Shown here piece after piece: positions 42,119 through 51,874 of a stretch of DNA of 64,000 nucleotides. The DNA is from an uncultured Sphaerochaeta sp. (GTDB taxonomy: Bacteria; Spirochaetota; Spirochaetia; Sphaerochaetales; Sphaerochaetaceae). The number at the start of each line of letters is the position of its first letter. Position 1 is the first letter of the stretch. The notes under the pieces were generated by a model. That model was not told the origin of the DNA and ran no database searches. It worked only from the letters and a program-made list of their open reading frames with translations. A program made the translations under genes and the position numbers. Location: the NCBI RefSeq assembly GCF_963667405.1, contig NZ_OY763408.1, positions 2,255,757-2,319,756 of the forward strand, in the 5' to 3' direction.

Positions 42119-43534
42119 ATGCAACCAATGAACAAAAGCACCATATTCACCCGTCTCAAGGAAGAAGCCCGTTCGTGCCTCTCCTATCTCCCCCTGGAAA
42201 AGACTGTTTCCTCGATCCTCAAGGCCAAACCTACCTGGCCTGCTCTGAGAATCGGGGATCTCGTTGCCCCTACCCCGATCGTCCAAGGGGGAATGGGCGT
42301 AGGCATCTCCCTCTCCTCACTGGCAAGTGCCGTAGCGAATGCCGGGGGTATCGGGGTCATTGCTGCCAATGGCATCGGACTGCTTGAACCGGATTACTAT
42401 GAGGATGGCCAGGCAGCAAACCTGCGTGCCTTCCGCAGAGAGATCCGCACGGCACGGCAGAAGACCAAGGGCATCATCGGAGTGAACATCATGGTGGCGG
42501 TCAATGACTTTCACCAACTCCTGGACGTTGCCATCGAGGAGATGGTCGACATCGTCTTTCTTGGTGCAGGACTCCCGATCAAGAACATCCCCGTCGAAGC
42601 ACTGCGCAAGGCAAAGGTGAAACTCGCTCCCATCGTCAGCTCCTCGCGGGCTGTCGACATGATCTTCCGCATGTGGAAGAAGCTCTACAATGATGTCCCT
42701 GATGCAGTGGTCTTCGAGGGCCCGAAAGCCGGCGGACACCTGGGCTTCACCGAGGAGCAGCTGGATGACCCGGCCTACCAGCTCAAGACCATCGTTCCCC
42801 AGATTGTGGAAACCCTCAAACCCTATGAGGAACAAGAGGGACGCAAGATTCCGCTTATCGCCGGAGGCGGTGTCTACAGCGGCAAGGATATCTACCAGAC
42901 CCTCAGCCTGGGTGCATCTGCAGTCCAGATGGCCACCCGCTTTGTGGCCACCGATGAGTGCGATGCCGACAGAAGATTCAAAGAGGCATATGTTACTTGC
43001 AGGAAAGAAGACATCGGCCTGATCAAGAGCCCTGTGGGCATGCCTGGACGAGCCATCCGAAACTCCTTCATCACTGACAGTGAGGAGGGCAAGCGCCCTG
43101 CCTTCCGTTGTGCATGGAAGTGCCTGGCCACTTGCAAGGCTCAGGAGGCGAACTACTGCATCTCCATTGCCTTGAACAACGCCCGCAAAGGCCTGCTCAA
43201 GAGTGGTTTTGTGTTTGCCGGTTCGAATGCCTACCGCATCAAGAAGATAGTTCCCGTACAAACCTTGGTCAGTGAACTGCAAGGTGGCTATGCAAAGGCA
43301 GTGGAGAGCAAAATTGCCCGTCTTTTGACAAAGCTCGAAACCCTGAAGACAGAGTACGTGCAGACACAGCAACTCATGCATGAACTTGCCAAGAGATACG
43401 AAGAAGCGCTGCTGACTATGAACAGTGCCGCGCACTCGCTCAAGCAACAGTACACCAAGGCAGCCATGAAAGTTGAGTCCTTGCGTTTGGGCATGGCCCA
43501 GACACTGGCCTCAACCTCCCATATTCTTGCCTAG
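42119..43534 (+). CDS. Nitronate monooxygenase / FabK-like flavoprotein
   Basis: The product has 471 residues. The FMN-binding barrel shows PTPIVQGGMGVGISLSSLASA, VANAGGIGVIAANG, GVNIMVAVNDF, GPKAGGHLGFTEEQL, IPLIAGGGVYSGKDI and LGASAVQMATRFVATDECDA, all typical of the NPD/FabK family. The C-terminus (about 375-471) is an extra, mostly helical extension that family members of about 320-370 residues lack. Either nitronate oxidation or enoyl-ACP reduction is possible; the length and HLGF motif do not settle it. The ATG at 42119 has AAGGA upstream. It overlaps the convergent neighbour's stop by 4 nt. Confidence 0.82.
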   Translation: MQPMNKSTIFTRLKEEARSCLSYLPLEKTVSSILKAKPTWPALRIGDLVAPTPIVQGGMGVGISLSSLASAVANAGGIGVIAANGIGLLEPDYYEDGQAANLRAFRREIRTARQKTKGIIGVNIMVAVNDFHQLLDVAIEEMVDIVFLGAGLPIKNIPVEALRKAKVKLAPIVSSSRAVDMIFRMWKKLYNDVPDAVVFEGPKAGGHLGFTEEQLDDPAYQLKTIVPQIVETLKPYEEQEGRKIPLIAGGGVYSGKDIYQTLSLGASAVQMATRFVATDECDADRRFKEAYVTCRKEDIGLIKSPVGMPGRAIRNSFITDSEEGKRPAFRCAWKCLATCKAQEANYCISIALNNARKGLLKSGFVFAGSNAYRIKKIVPVQTLVSELQGGYAKAVESKIARLLTKLETLKTEYVQTQQLMHELAKRYEEALLTMNSAAHSLKQQYTKAAMKVESLRLGMAQTLASTSHILA

Positions 43535-43902
43535 TGCAGGGCTTTGGCGCCGCTGTATGCTTCCTGGACGTGGAGCACCACTGCTCCATGGCCGGGATGC
43601 TTGGTTGGGTTGAATGCCTTCATGAAGTCGTAGTAGAACCCCTCGGTATGATAGCTAACCGTACCCTTGAGCTGGTATGAGGTACCGTCAGCGGTGATAA
43701 AGAGCACGGAGGCGAGCGTACCTGCCTCGATGTTCTTCATGGTCTTGTCGAAGTAGTTGTTCGCCACCACGACTTCACTCTCCTCATAGAGATCGGTACA
43801 GGTAGCATAGATGCTGTTGGGCATCCCCTTGTCGTCGACGGTAGTCAACACGACCGCTTTCTCACGATTCTTCCACGCTTCACACACACTTCTTGGCAAC
43901 AT
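43531..43902 (-). CDS. Pyridoxamine 5'-phosphate oxidase-like FMN-binding protein
   Basis: The 123-residue product has the split-barrel flavin-binding pattern. MLPRSVCEAWKNREKAVVLTTVD is followed by GMPNSIYATCTDLYEESEVVVANNYFDKTMKNI, then a GTSYQLKGTVSYHTEG strand. The function of this short group is unknown; it may bind FMN or F420-like cofactors. The ATG at 43902 has AAGGAGG upstream. Divergent from chrA with about 90 bp between. Confidence 0.82.
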   Translation of the reverse strand: MLPRSVCEAWKNREKAVVLTTVDDKGMPNSIYATCTDLYEESEVVVANNYFDKTMKNIEAGTLASVLFITADGTSYQLKGTVSYHTEGFYYDFMKAFNPTKHPGHGAVVLHVQEAYSGAKALH

Positions 43903-43994
43903 GATGATTCCTCCTTGAAAGAGCATACACCCATTGAAGGTCTTCTTGCAAAAATTTGTCTGTGCATATAGCATTCCCCATATCAGGAGGCGCC

Positions 43995-45161
43995 ATGCAC
44001 ACAGCACACTTTCTGAAAGATGTATTGCTTTGCTCCTTGGGAGCATATGGGGGACCCGAGGCTCACTTCGCTGTCTTTCTTGACCATCTGGTGAGCAAGA
44101 AGCACTACCTCAGCGAAGAGGAGCTGGTAGAGCTGTTGGCTCTTACGAGCATTCTTCCCGGCCCTACCAGTACCCAGACCATCACCGCAGTCGGATACAA
44201 GCTGGGAGGCCCTCTTCTTGCCCTCCTCACTTTGCTGGTGTGGGCCTTGCCGGCCATCCTGGTCATGAGCACCCTCTCCTTTCTCCATCAGCTGCTGCAA
44301 CGATGGCAGATCTCTTCCTCAATCCTACGCTACATCGGCCCGATGGCAGTAGGCTTCATCTTCCTTGCAGCCTTCAGGATCGGGAAGAAAGTGGTCACCG
44401 ATGCCCTTACCATCATCTTGTTTCTCTTTGGATTGGTCACCACCTACTTTATCCGCACTCCCTGGATCTTCCCTTCTGTGCTCCTTTTTGGAGCTATGGT
44501 GAGCATCATCATGAGCAAGGAACCGGAGCTCTTCAACAAAGCGAAGCTCCATCCACCCTACCGCTACCTTGTGCTCTTTGCGCTCTTTGCCGTAGGGACT
44601 CTTGCCGTTTCTGCTGTTACCCACAACCTTCTGGTCACCCTCTTTGAAGCCTTCTACCGTTACGGGTACCTGGTCTTCGGCGGAGGACAGGTGGTGGTTC
44701 CTGTCATGATTGCAGAACTGGTGGAAACCAAGGGCTATCTGACCAATGAGGAGTTCCTCACCGGGTACGGGTTGGTGCAGGGCCTTCCCGGCCCGATGTT
44801 CAGCTTCAGTTCCTACGCAGGAGGCATGGCTGCCCGTTCCCTCGGGCCGTTCGGCCAAGCCGTGGGGGCACTGCTTTCCGGCATTGCCATTTTCCTTCCC
44901 GGAACCCTGCTGATTTTCTTCATCTACCCTGTCTGGCAGGAGTTGAAGACCATCAGAGCGGTGAAAGTCTCCTTGAAAGGCATCAACGCTGTTGCCGGTG
45001 GCCTGATTGCAGCCGCAGCCATCCTGCTCTTGCAGAAGAGCGGGATCCAAACGGACAACCTCCTGGTAGCCGCCATCACGGTGATGCTTCTCGCAACCAG
45101 AAAAATACCCGCCCCCCTGATCGTTCTTGCCGTTCTGGGAGCGGGTATCATAGGAGGATAG
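43995..45161 (+). CDS. chrA: ChrA-family chromate/anion transporter
   Basis: The product has 388 residues with about ten membrane segments and two homologous halves. The first half has GAYGGPEAHFAVFLDHLV and ILPGPTSTQTITAVGY. The second has VFGGGQVVVPVMIAELVE and LVQGLPGPMFSFSSYAGGMA. Single-gene long-chain ChrA exports chromate or related anions; the native role in anaerobes is unclear. The ATG at 43995 has AGGAGG 8 nt upstream. It ends 8 nt from the convergent ADH gene. Confidence 0.9.
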   Translation: MHTAHFLKDVLLCSLGAYGGPEAHFAVFLDHLVSKKHYLSEEELVELLALTSILPGPTSTQTITAVGYKLGGPLLALLTLLVWALPAILVMSTLSFLHQLLQRWQISSSILRYIGPMAVGFIFLAAFRIGKKVVTDALTIILFLFGLVTTYFIRTPWIFPSVLLFGAMVSIIMSKEPELFNKAKLHPPYRYLVLFALFAVGTLAVSAVTHNLLVTLFEAFYRYGYLVFGGGQVVVPVMIAELVETKGYLTNEEFLTGYGLVQGLPGPMFSFSSYAGGMAARSLGPFGQAVGALLSGIAIFLPGTLLIFFIYPVWQELKTIRAVKVSLKGINAVAGGLIAAAAILLLQKSGIQTDNLLVAAITVMLLATRKIPAPLIVLAVLGAGIIGG

Positions 45162-45169
45162 GCTTTCTC

Positions 45170-46339
45170 CTATCTGAACGAAGCCTTGTAGATGGCCAGG
45201 CAGTCCTCATCGCTGAGCGTCATGGGATCAACCTGGAACAGGCCCGCCATGTTCTCCCTGGCATTCTGCACCATGGAGGGAAGCTCAGCTTCGGTGATGC
45301 CATAGTCGCTCATCTTCAGCTGGTCCACGCCGCAGGCCTTCTGCAGGTCCTTGAGTGCATGCACGAAGTCCATTGCTTCCTGTGCGTCTGTCTTGCCCAG
45401 GGCTTTGGCCATGTCCACCATCCTCTGGTCCGCAACATGGGTGTTGGCGATATGGGTGAAATAGGCAACGCTGATCATGATCAGCCCCGCCCCATGGGGA
45501 AGCTCGGGATGGAAGGCACTCATGGCATGCTCAAGTGAGTGCTCGCTGATGCAACCGCTGAACGTCTCCACCATGCCGGCCAGCGTGTTGGCCATCGCCA
45601 TATCCTCTCTGGCCTTCAGGTTCCTGCCATCCTTCACCGCCGTCTCCAGGCTTCTGCCGATCAGCCGGATCGCCTCCAGGCTGTGGATGTCACTGAAGGT
45701 GTTTGCAATCTTATTCAGATACCCTTCGGTGCTGTGAAAGAGGGCATCAAAACCTTGATAGGCTGTCAACTGGGGAGGAACGGTAAGCATCAGGGTGGGA
45801 TCGACGATGCTCAGAACCGGAAAGGTATCATCGTTGCCGGTACCTATCTTCTCGTTGGTCTCCTCCTTGGTGATGACCAGCCACGGGTCGGCCTCGGTAC
45901 CGGTGCCTGCAGTGGTGGTGATCGCTACAACCGGAAGCGGTTTGTTCACCAGGCTCTTGCCCTTGCCGCTGCCACCACTGATATAGTCCCAAAGCGTCCC
46001 CTCATTGGGAACCATCATGGCAATGCCCTTGGCTGAATCAATGACTGAGCCGCCACCCAGCCCGATGACGAAGTCACAGCCCTGTTTGCGGGCCAGCTCC
46101 GATCCTTCGGTGACATGACACAGGACAGGATTCGGAAGAATCTTGTCAAAGACCTCCCAAGAGACCTGTGCCTTGTTCAGCTGTTCCTCCAGCTGGGCGA
46201 GATACCCATGGGATCGGGTTGATTTCCCGCTTGAAATAACAACCAAAGCTTTTTTGCCGGGGAGCTTCTGCTCTGCAAGGTGAGAAAGGGAGTGGCTGCC
46301 GAATATGATTTTGGTAGGTAAATAGTGGGTACTGAGCAT
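45170..46339 (-). CDS. Iron-containing alcohol dehydrogenase
   Basis: The product has 389 residues. The NAD site is FVIGLGGGSVIDSAKGIAMM near residue 85. The metal-site region reads GFDALFHSTEGYLN and ISEHSLEHAMSAFHPELPHGAGL with the expected Asp/His. It belongs to the general Fe-ADH group (AdhB/lactaldehyde or 1,3-propanediol dehydrogenase-like) rather than the BdhA group at 2841. It is preceded by AAGGAG. Upstream lies the TRAP permease remnant, in the same direction with a terminator between. Confidence 0.9.
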   Translation of the reverse strand: MLSTHYLPTKIIFGSHSLSHLAEQKLPGKKALVVISSGKSTRSHGYLAQLEEQLNKAQVSWEVFDKILPNPVLCHVTEGSELARKQGCDFVIGLGGGSVIDSAKGIAMMVPNEGTLWDYISGGSGKGKSLVNKPLPVVAITTTAGTGTEADPWLVITKEETNEKIGTGNDDTFPVLSIVDPTLMLTVPPQLTAYQGFDALFHSTEGYLNKIANTFSDIHSLEAIRLIGRSLETAVKDGRNLKAREDMAMANTLAGMVETFSGCISEHSLEHAMSAFHPELPHGAGLIMISVAYFTHIANTHVADQRMVDMAKALGKTDAQEAMDFVHALKDLQKACGVDQLKMSDYGITEAELPSMVQNARENMAGLFQVDPMTLSDEDCLAIYKASFR

Positions 46340-46400
46340 AACATTCTCCTTGTGCTTGTTTTCAAGGTACTGCCAAATCATCGTACAGGCAAGAGTAAGG

Positions 46401-46430
46401 AAAACCCTGCTTCCGGTAGGGAAACAGGGC
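46401..46430 (-). terminator. Terminator after the TRAP permease remnant
   Basis: CCCTG (46405-46409) and CAGGG (46425-46429) with flanking complementary bases form a hairpin followed by TTTT on the minus strand. Confidence 0.6.
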
Positions 46431-46456
46431 TTTCTGAACGTGTGTGAATCGATTTC

Positions 46457-47425
46457 TTACATGAACGAGGGCAGGAACATCGTCATCGCCGGCACAAAGG
46501 TGACCAGCATCAGGTCCGCCACCATCATGATGTAGAACGGCAGGACAGCCTTGGTCGCCTTCTCGATGGAGATCTTCCCGATCGAACAGCCGACAAAGAG
46601 CGCAGACCCTACCGGGGGAGTGGTCAGGCCGATGGCCAGATTGAGGATCATCATGATACCGAACTGGATCGGATCCATGCCCAGGTGGGTCACCACGACC
46701 GGATAGAGGATCGGGGTGGTGATGATGATCAGCGGGGCCATGTCCATGATCGTGCCGAGCACCAGCAGCATCAGGTTGATCAGAAGCAGCAGCACGATGC
46801 GGTTGTCAGTGACGGCCAACAAGCCGTTGGTGACCGCCTGCGGGATGCGCAGGAAAGCCATCAGGTAGCCGAACGAGGAGGCTGCAGCCACTGCCGCCGA
46901 CTCGGTTGCGGTGAAGACACCGCTGATGACACCGCCCATGATGATGATCGTGAACAGGCCGAGGACGGCATCGCATGCAATCTTCAGTGTCTTCCTCCAC
47001 CCATAAGGAGCTTCCTTGGGATAGCCGCGCTTGTAGGCGATGATCGCCGTGGGGATCATCAGCAACAGGCCCAGGCCCACGCCGGGGATGAGGCCGCCGA
47101 GGAAGAGCTTGCCCACCGACACGCCGCCGCCGGCTGCCATGGCGAAGATGATCATGTTGTGGCTGGGAGGGATGAGGATGCCCTCACAGGCACTGGTGAC
47201 GGTGACTGCAACAGCGAAATCGGCATCATAGCCGTCGTCGACCATCATGGGGATGAGCATCGCACCGATGGAGGAGACGTCCGCAACAGCCGAACCGCTG
47301 ATGCCGCCGAAGAACATCGAGGCAAGGATGTTCACCTGGGCAAGACCGCCGCGCACACGCCCGATGAGGGCATTGGCGAAGGCCACCAAGCGCCGGGAGA
47401 TGCCGCCCTGGCTCATGATCTCACC
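46457..47425 (-). pseudogene. TRAP transporter large permease (DctM), 5' end lost
   Basis: The readable part has about 320 residues against about 425 for complete DctM. It begins in the middle of the family motif GEIMSQGGISRRLVAFANAL and continues normally to the end: GGISGSAVADVSSIGAM, PPSHNMIIFAMAAGGG, GLTTPPVGSALFVGC. The first 100 or so residues are missing, and so are the usual dctP and dctQ genes. At 47420-47425 the sequence switches to an AraC-family gene on the other strand. No ribosome site precedes the internal ATG at 47416. The gene is most likely dead. Confidence 0.85.
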
Positions 47426-47596
47426 AAGGTACGGATGGAACGGGCGTACAATTTGCTCTCAGAGGAAGGCTGCACGGTCAAGGAAGCTGCAGAGAAGACC
47501 GGATTTTCCGATACGAACTACTTCTCCCGCGTCTTCCGCCAATACCATGGGCACAGCCCATCCTCGCTCAAAGAAAGTCCTGCCGACAAGGAGTGA
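47420..47596 (+). pseudogene. AraC-family regulator, only the last 58 codons left
   Basis: The translation LTKVRMERAYNLLSEEGCTV, then KEAAEKTGFSDTNYFSRVFRQ and HGHSPSSLKES, is the second HTH of an AraC regulator up to a normal C-terminus. The rest of the gene is absent. It joins the TRAP remnant at CTCACC. It overlaps the cupin gene end by 29 nt. Confidence 0.85.
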
Positions 47597-47891
47597 AGAA
47601 GTCGAGGACCACACCCTCTTCGATGCATTTCACCGAATGCACCACATTCGCCTCAAAAAGCAGTGAGTCGCCGGGACCCACCGTGTGCTCCTTCCCTTCG
47701 CAGGCAAAAACAAACAAGCCCGATTGCACGTAGCTGATCTGTCGGTGGGGATGGGAGTGCGCGGCGCCGATACCCCCCTGATCGAATGTAACTTCCACCA
47801 GCATCATCTCCTCATTGTACGAGAGGATTCGTCGTTTCTTTCCATCACCAAAGTCTTCAAGCTTGGTCTCGGTGTAGAGGGTTTTCTTCAT
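47568..47891 (-). CDS. Small cupin protein
   Basis: The 107-residue product is a single cupin barrel with the metal motif HSHPHRQISYVQSG (H-x-H...E-like) and GKEHTVGPGDSLLFEANVVH. It resembles KdgF-type cupins that act on pectin-derived sugars, but identity cannot be fixed. It is the last gene of the alpha-mannosidase operon, ATG overlapping the GntR stop by 4 nt, AAGGAG upstream. The tail overlaps the AraC remnant. Confidence 0.82.
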   Translation of the reverse strand: MKKTLYTETKLEDFGDGKKRRILSYNEEMMLVEVTFDQGGIGAAHSHPHRQISYVQSGLFVFACEGKEHTVGPGDSLLFEANVVHSVKCIEEGVVLDFFTPCRQDFL

Positions 47892-48958
47892 GGTTGGCTC
47901 TCCTTGTCGGTTGGGTTAGGCCACTGCTGGGCCTGAACCAGTATGGTGGTACAGGGCGTCTTCGGACTCTCAAGATGCTGGATGAGCAACAGAGCTGCAG
48001 CATAGCCGATATGATAGAGTGGTTGGATCACAGAATAGTCGTTGATGGCCTCCATCACCGAGGCGCTTACCCCTGCGGTGAGTACGTGTGGGGCCTGATG
48101 TTTGGCCAGCCTTACCGCCACCTTGGAAAGGACCTGGCTGAGACCTATGATCGCATCATAGTCACTGAAACCAGGAGGATCCCCTTCAGCATACACCAGC
48201 TTCTCCTGACGATAGTACTCCAGCTCATCCAATTCCAGCAGCGTTGCAGTGATTCCATGCCGCTCGCAGGCCTTGCGGATACCACAGAGCCGTTCTTCGG
48301 TGCTCGTGGTCACAAGGCCCGAAAGTACCAGAGGGCGACGAATGCCCTTGGCATAGAGGTTCTCCATCAGGTCATCCATTGCCTGGGTGTTGTCGCATTG
48401 CACCTTGCTGAAGGGTTCTCCACTGATGCAACGATCCAGTTGCACCAACGGAATGTGCGCCTCGCGTGAGAGATTGAGGATAGCCTTGTTTACCGACAAC
48501 GAGGAAGGTGACAGCAAGGGGGAGAAAATGATCCCAAGCACCCCCTGCTGGATGAAAGAGGCAATCTTTTCGGTAACGTTGCCATTCTCCAGGTGGGTGT
48601 TGCAGTAGAGTGTCTGATAGTTGTGTTTCCAGAATGCATCATGCAGTCCTTCCAGCAAAAAGGAGGCAAACGCAGGAGTGTAGTTGTCCAAAGCGATGCC
48701 GATGAGACGGGAACCCCGGGAAGTCTCTTGCTCCACCTTTGCTGTCACAAAGGTGCCGAGTCTCCCGTCACGGTACTCCAGAAGCCCTTCACCCACCAGT
48801 TGGCTCACCGCACGGCGAACCGTGACCCGGCTCACCGAGAAGAGGGTTGCCAGTTGCCGCTCAGCAAGAATCTGCTCTCCCGGCTTCCAGAACCCTTCCC
48901 GGATCCTTGCGAGGATCTCCTGATAGACTGTCTCGGACTTTGACTGCTCGTTCATCAT
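47888..48958 (-). CDS. GntR-type regulator with LacI-like sugar-binding domain
   Basis: The product has 356 residues. A winged HTH of the GntR family (residues 8-75; QLATLFSVSRVTVRRAVSQLV) is joined to a periplasmic-binding-protein-like domain (GSRLIGIALDNYTPAFASFLLEGL, GVLGIIFSPLL, IPLVQLDRC). This is the AraR architecture. Such proteins repress sugar operons and are released by a sugar. It lies inside the alpha-mannosidase operon, overlapping the mannosidase stop (ATGA), and is probably the repressor acting at the inverted repeats near 56139-56171. Confidence 0.88.
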   Translation of the reverse strand: MMNEQSKSETVYQEILARIREGFWKPGEQILAERQLATLFSVSRVTVRRAVSQLVGEGLLEYRDGRLGTFVTAKVEQETSRGSRLIGIALDNYTPAFASFLLEGLHDAFWKHNYQTLYCNTHLENGNVTEKIASFIQQGVLGIIFSPLLSPSSLSVNKAILNLSREAHIPLVQLDRCISGEPFSKVQCDNTQAMDDLMENLYAKGIRRPLVLSGLVTTSTEERLCGIRKACERHGITATLLELDELEYYRQEKLVYAEGDPPGFSDYDAIIGLSQVLSKVAVRLAKHQAPHVLTAGVSASVMEAINDYSVIQPLYHIGYAAALLLIQHLESPKTPCTTILVQAQQWPNPTDKESQP

Positions 48959-51870
48959 TGCCCTAGTGTACGAACCTTTATCCGATATGTCTGTACCTCA
49001 AAGGGTCTGAAGCGAAGTTTTTTCTCCTGATCGATCGGTTCTTCGAGCATATTGGTCAGCATGAGCGTCTGCTCATCCAAGCGTGGGCTGAAGGAGAGCG
49101 CAGCCACCCCGCCGACGCCAAGCCACTCACGGACGCGGATGACCAGCTCCTGCCCATCCTCGCTGACTTTCACTGTCTCTACAGCAAACTGCTTTTGCGC
49201 TACCCGTACCAACGGTTCGAACGGCTCCTTCACAGGCAGAGGAGGATTGTTCAGCTCACAGGCTTGCTCATACACACCGAGCAGGTCATCAGCGACTACC
49301 AGCGAGTACGTGAAGTGATGAACCCCCAGATCAGATGCAGGATCGGGAGCGGCAGGAGAGCGCAAGAGGGAGACCGAAAGCTCACCCTGATGGGCGCCAT
49401 ATCCATACTTGCTGTCAGTTGCAAGTGCAACAAGCAAGCATGGATCCTGCAGGGCCGCGAACTTGTGCGCAGGAACCTCAAACATGGCCCGTTCGAGGGT
49501 GGTGTTCGTATGCGTGGAACGTCTGATGTACCCAAAGGGGACATCGTAGAGGGCATGATCACTCTGGAGGGTGGTCGGGAACTCGGAGCGCAGCAAGGTA
49601 TGGCGCTCTTTCCAGTCAACCTCAGTCTCGAAATCGATGCGACGAAGCTTCTTGTGGATGATCATGGTCTGTCTCAAGACCGAACCCACCCCTACCGTTG
49701 CCTCATAGCTGATACGATACTGATGCTCATCCTCAACACGTCCGGACTCCCCCATGCCGGTCAGACGCACTTGCTTCTCAAGGCTGTCACTCTCAATGTC
49801 CCAGGCATCCCAGAACACCGGATAGTCCTCCCCGAGGGTGAGGGTGTTCAGACTCCTGGCCTCCTCGACCAACTCCCGCTCTTGCCGGCCAAGCAGCAAC
49901 GAAGTGATGCCACCCATGCCATCCAAGGTGATGCTTCCCCATTCGGTTTGCACCAGTGGGGAGGGAGAGACACTCTGAACCGATATGCTCTTGTCCTGTT
50001 TCCCTGTCTCCAGGGGGGCAAGAAGCGTCCCGTCGGAAAGCGGGAGGGCAAAGCCATTGGTGTTGAGCAGAAGGTCACCGTGGTACGGAGAAAAAGCCTT
50101 GGTAAGTTGCTCGTATGCCGATGCATAGCTGGCTTGTGCCTCTTGATTCACTTTCTGGATGGATGAACCGGGAAGTATGTCGTGGAACTGGTTCACCAGC
50201 ACCACGTTCCACACCTCAGCAAGCGTCTGGCGCAAGGCTGCTACATTCTCACCCCTGCAAAACAGCACGCTGGTCAGATACTCATAGGAGTGCAACAGCC
50301 CCTCCAGCTTTCGGTTCCACCACTTCAGCTTGGCTTGGCTGGTGTAGGTTCCCCGGTGCAGTTCCAGATAGAGCTCTCCCTTGTAGACAGGGAGACGGGA
50401 GGTATCGGCAAACACCTCCTGCATGGCAGAGCTGACACTGCTCCACTTGTTGCGGGGAAGACCTTGCAGGTCAGCTTCCCGCTTGGCCAGTTCCAAATCG
50501 CTTCTCAGCGTTCCCCCACCACCGTCACCCTCGCCCACCGAGCGCATCAGTACCGGCTGGATCTCCTTGTGCAGGACACTCCGGTACGCCTTGGCGATAC
50601 CCTCCGGATCATTGGTCCCCTCGTAGGCGCCTTGGATCATATGGGCGGGAATCCTGGTGCCGTCAAGAGACTCCCAGAGGAAGATATCATAAGGGAAGCG
50701 GTTGGTGTCATTCCAACTCAGCTTGCTGGTGACAAAGTATTTCACCCTGCAACCAACAAGAATCTGGGGAAGGGCCGCGGTGTACCCAAAGGAGTCGGGA
50801 AGCCAGAAGGTATCGCCCTCATAGCCATCAAACAGCTGTCTCGTGACCTGGCGGCCCAAGACATTCTGCCTGATCAGGGACTCACCGGAGGGGAGCATGC
50901 AGTCAGGCTCGACATAGCACACCCCGTTGGGCTCCCAGCGACCTGTCTTGGAGAAAACCTCTTTGATGCGGGCGAAGACCGAAGGGTAGTGTTTCTTCAG
51001 GGCCTCCATCTGTGCCGGTTGGCTGAACAGATAGACAAAGTCAGGATACTCCTCCAAGAAGTTCACCATGTTCAGGGCGGTACGGGCTGCCTTGCGGGTA
51101 GTCTCTGCAATGGGCCACAGCCAGGCATGGTCAAGGTGGGCATTCCCCACCGAAAGGATCTGGGGGGCGATGCTGCCATTCCTCGCCTCCAGCAACCCTT
51201 TCAGCTCAGATCTCACCTGCTTTGCCATCGGCTCGGGTGATGAGAGCAAGCTCAAGGAAGAAAGAGCACGATGCAAGGTGGAGACCAGATGCTGGTAGTG
51301 ATACCCCTCCCTATCCAGTGTCTTGGAGAGCTGGCGCAGAACCAGCACATCGTAGTAAAGACCATAGGTCTCTTCACAGCGTCTGAGCAGCTTGGGTTGC
51401 TTGAACATCAAGGGATACGCCTGCTTCTTCACAGCAACGCAGGTCTGCACCCTCCCCCCCTCGCTGGGGTGGTAGCCGGGGAAGCGGTGGCCGCCCCAGG
51501 CTTGCAGCACCACGGTGATGGTACGACCAGCGTAGGCTGTCACCTCAAGCTTGCGGTGGAACGGGTTGGTTGCCCCTACCGGCACCCCGTCGATGTAGAT
51601 GAGGGTGTCGGTTTCGGTATCCAGGAGCAAGAAGAGCCGCTGCTCATGCTTTGGGATCTCAAATGTGGCCTTGAACCAATGGTCGGTCCAAGACTTGCCA
51701 TAGGAGAAGGGAAACGTGATACCTGCATACTCGCCTTCGTACACCCCTTCTGTTTGCATCTCATCACTCTCTGCATAGCTGAATGTGAGGTCGGCCACTT
51801 CCTCATAAGCATGCTGCTCAAGCATAGCCACATACTGGTCAATCCGTTTTTCCACCTTTCGTTGCAGCAT
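48955..51870 (-). CDS. Alpha-mannosidase, GH38
   Basis: The product has 971 residues. A jelly-roll N-terminal domain (TDHWFKATFEIP) precedes the catalytic domain with the zinc motif GNAHLDHAWLWP and the nucleophile Asp in FWLPDSFGYTAALPQIL. The usual helical and C-terminal beta domains follow, to 971. There is no signal peptide, so it is cytoplasmic; it would release mannose from imported alpha-mannosides. It starts 4 nt after the PLP-enzyme stop and ends in ATGA overlap with its GntR neighbour. With the ABC transporter upstream this forms a mannoside uptake and cleavage unit. Confidence 0.93.
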   Translation of the reverse strand: MLQRKVEKRIDQYVAMLEQHAYEEVADLTFSYAESDEMQTEGVYEGEYAGITFPFSYGKSWTDHWFKATFEIPKHEQRLFLLLDTETDTLIYIDGVPVGATNPFHRKLEVTAYAGRTITVVLQAWGGHRFPGYHPSEGGRVQTCVAVKKQAYPLMFKQPKLLRRCEETYGLYYDVLVLRQLSKTLDREGYHYQHLVSTLHRALSSLSLLSSPEPMAKQVRSELKGLLEARNGSIAPQILSVGNAHLDHAWLWPIAETTRKAARTALNMVNFLEEYPDFVYLFSQPAQMEALKKHYPSVFARIKEVFSKTGRWEPNGVCYVEPDCMLPSGESLIRQNVLGRQVTRQLFDGYEGDTFWLPDSFGYTAALPQILVGCRVKYFVTSKLSWNDTNRFPYDIFLWESLDGTRIPAHMIQGAYEGTNDPEGIAKAYRSVLHKEIQPVLMRSVGEGDGGGGTLRSDLELAKREADLQGLPRNKWSSVSSAMQEVFADTSRLPVYKGELYLELHRGTYTSQAKLKWWNRKLEGLLHSYEYLTSVLFCRGENVAALRQTLAEVWNVVLVNQFHDILPGSSIQKVNQEAQASYASAYEQLTKAFSPYHGDLLLNTNGFALPLSDGTLLAPLETGKQDKSISVQSVSPSPLVQTEWGSITLDGMGGITSLLLGRQERELVEEARSLNTLTLGEDYPVFWDAWDIESDSLEKQVRLTGMGESGRVEDEHQYRISYEATVGVGSVLRQTMIIHKKLRRIDFETEVDWKERHTLLRSEFPTTLQSDHALYDVPFGYIRRSTHTNTTLERAMFEVPAHKFAALQDPCLLVALATDSKYGYGAHQGELSVSLLRSPAAPDPASDLGVHHFTYSLVVADDLLGVYEQACELNNPPLPVKEPFEPLVRVAQKQFAVETVKVSEDGQELVIRVREWLGVGGVAALSFSPRLDEQTLMLTNMLEEPIDQEKKLRFRPFEVQTYRIKVRTLGQ

Positions 51871-51874
51871 TGCT

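Noticed and set aside
46457..47416. The TRAP permease as an intact short gene starting at the internal ATG
   Set aside because: It would lack the first membrane segments of the family, begins in the middle of a conserved motif and has no ribosome site.
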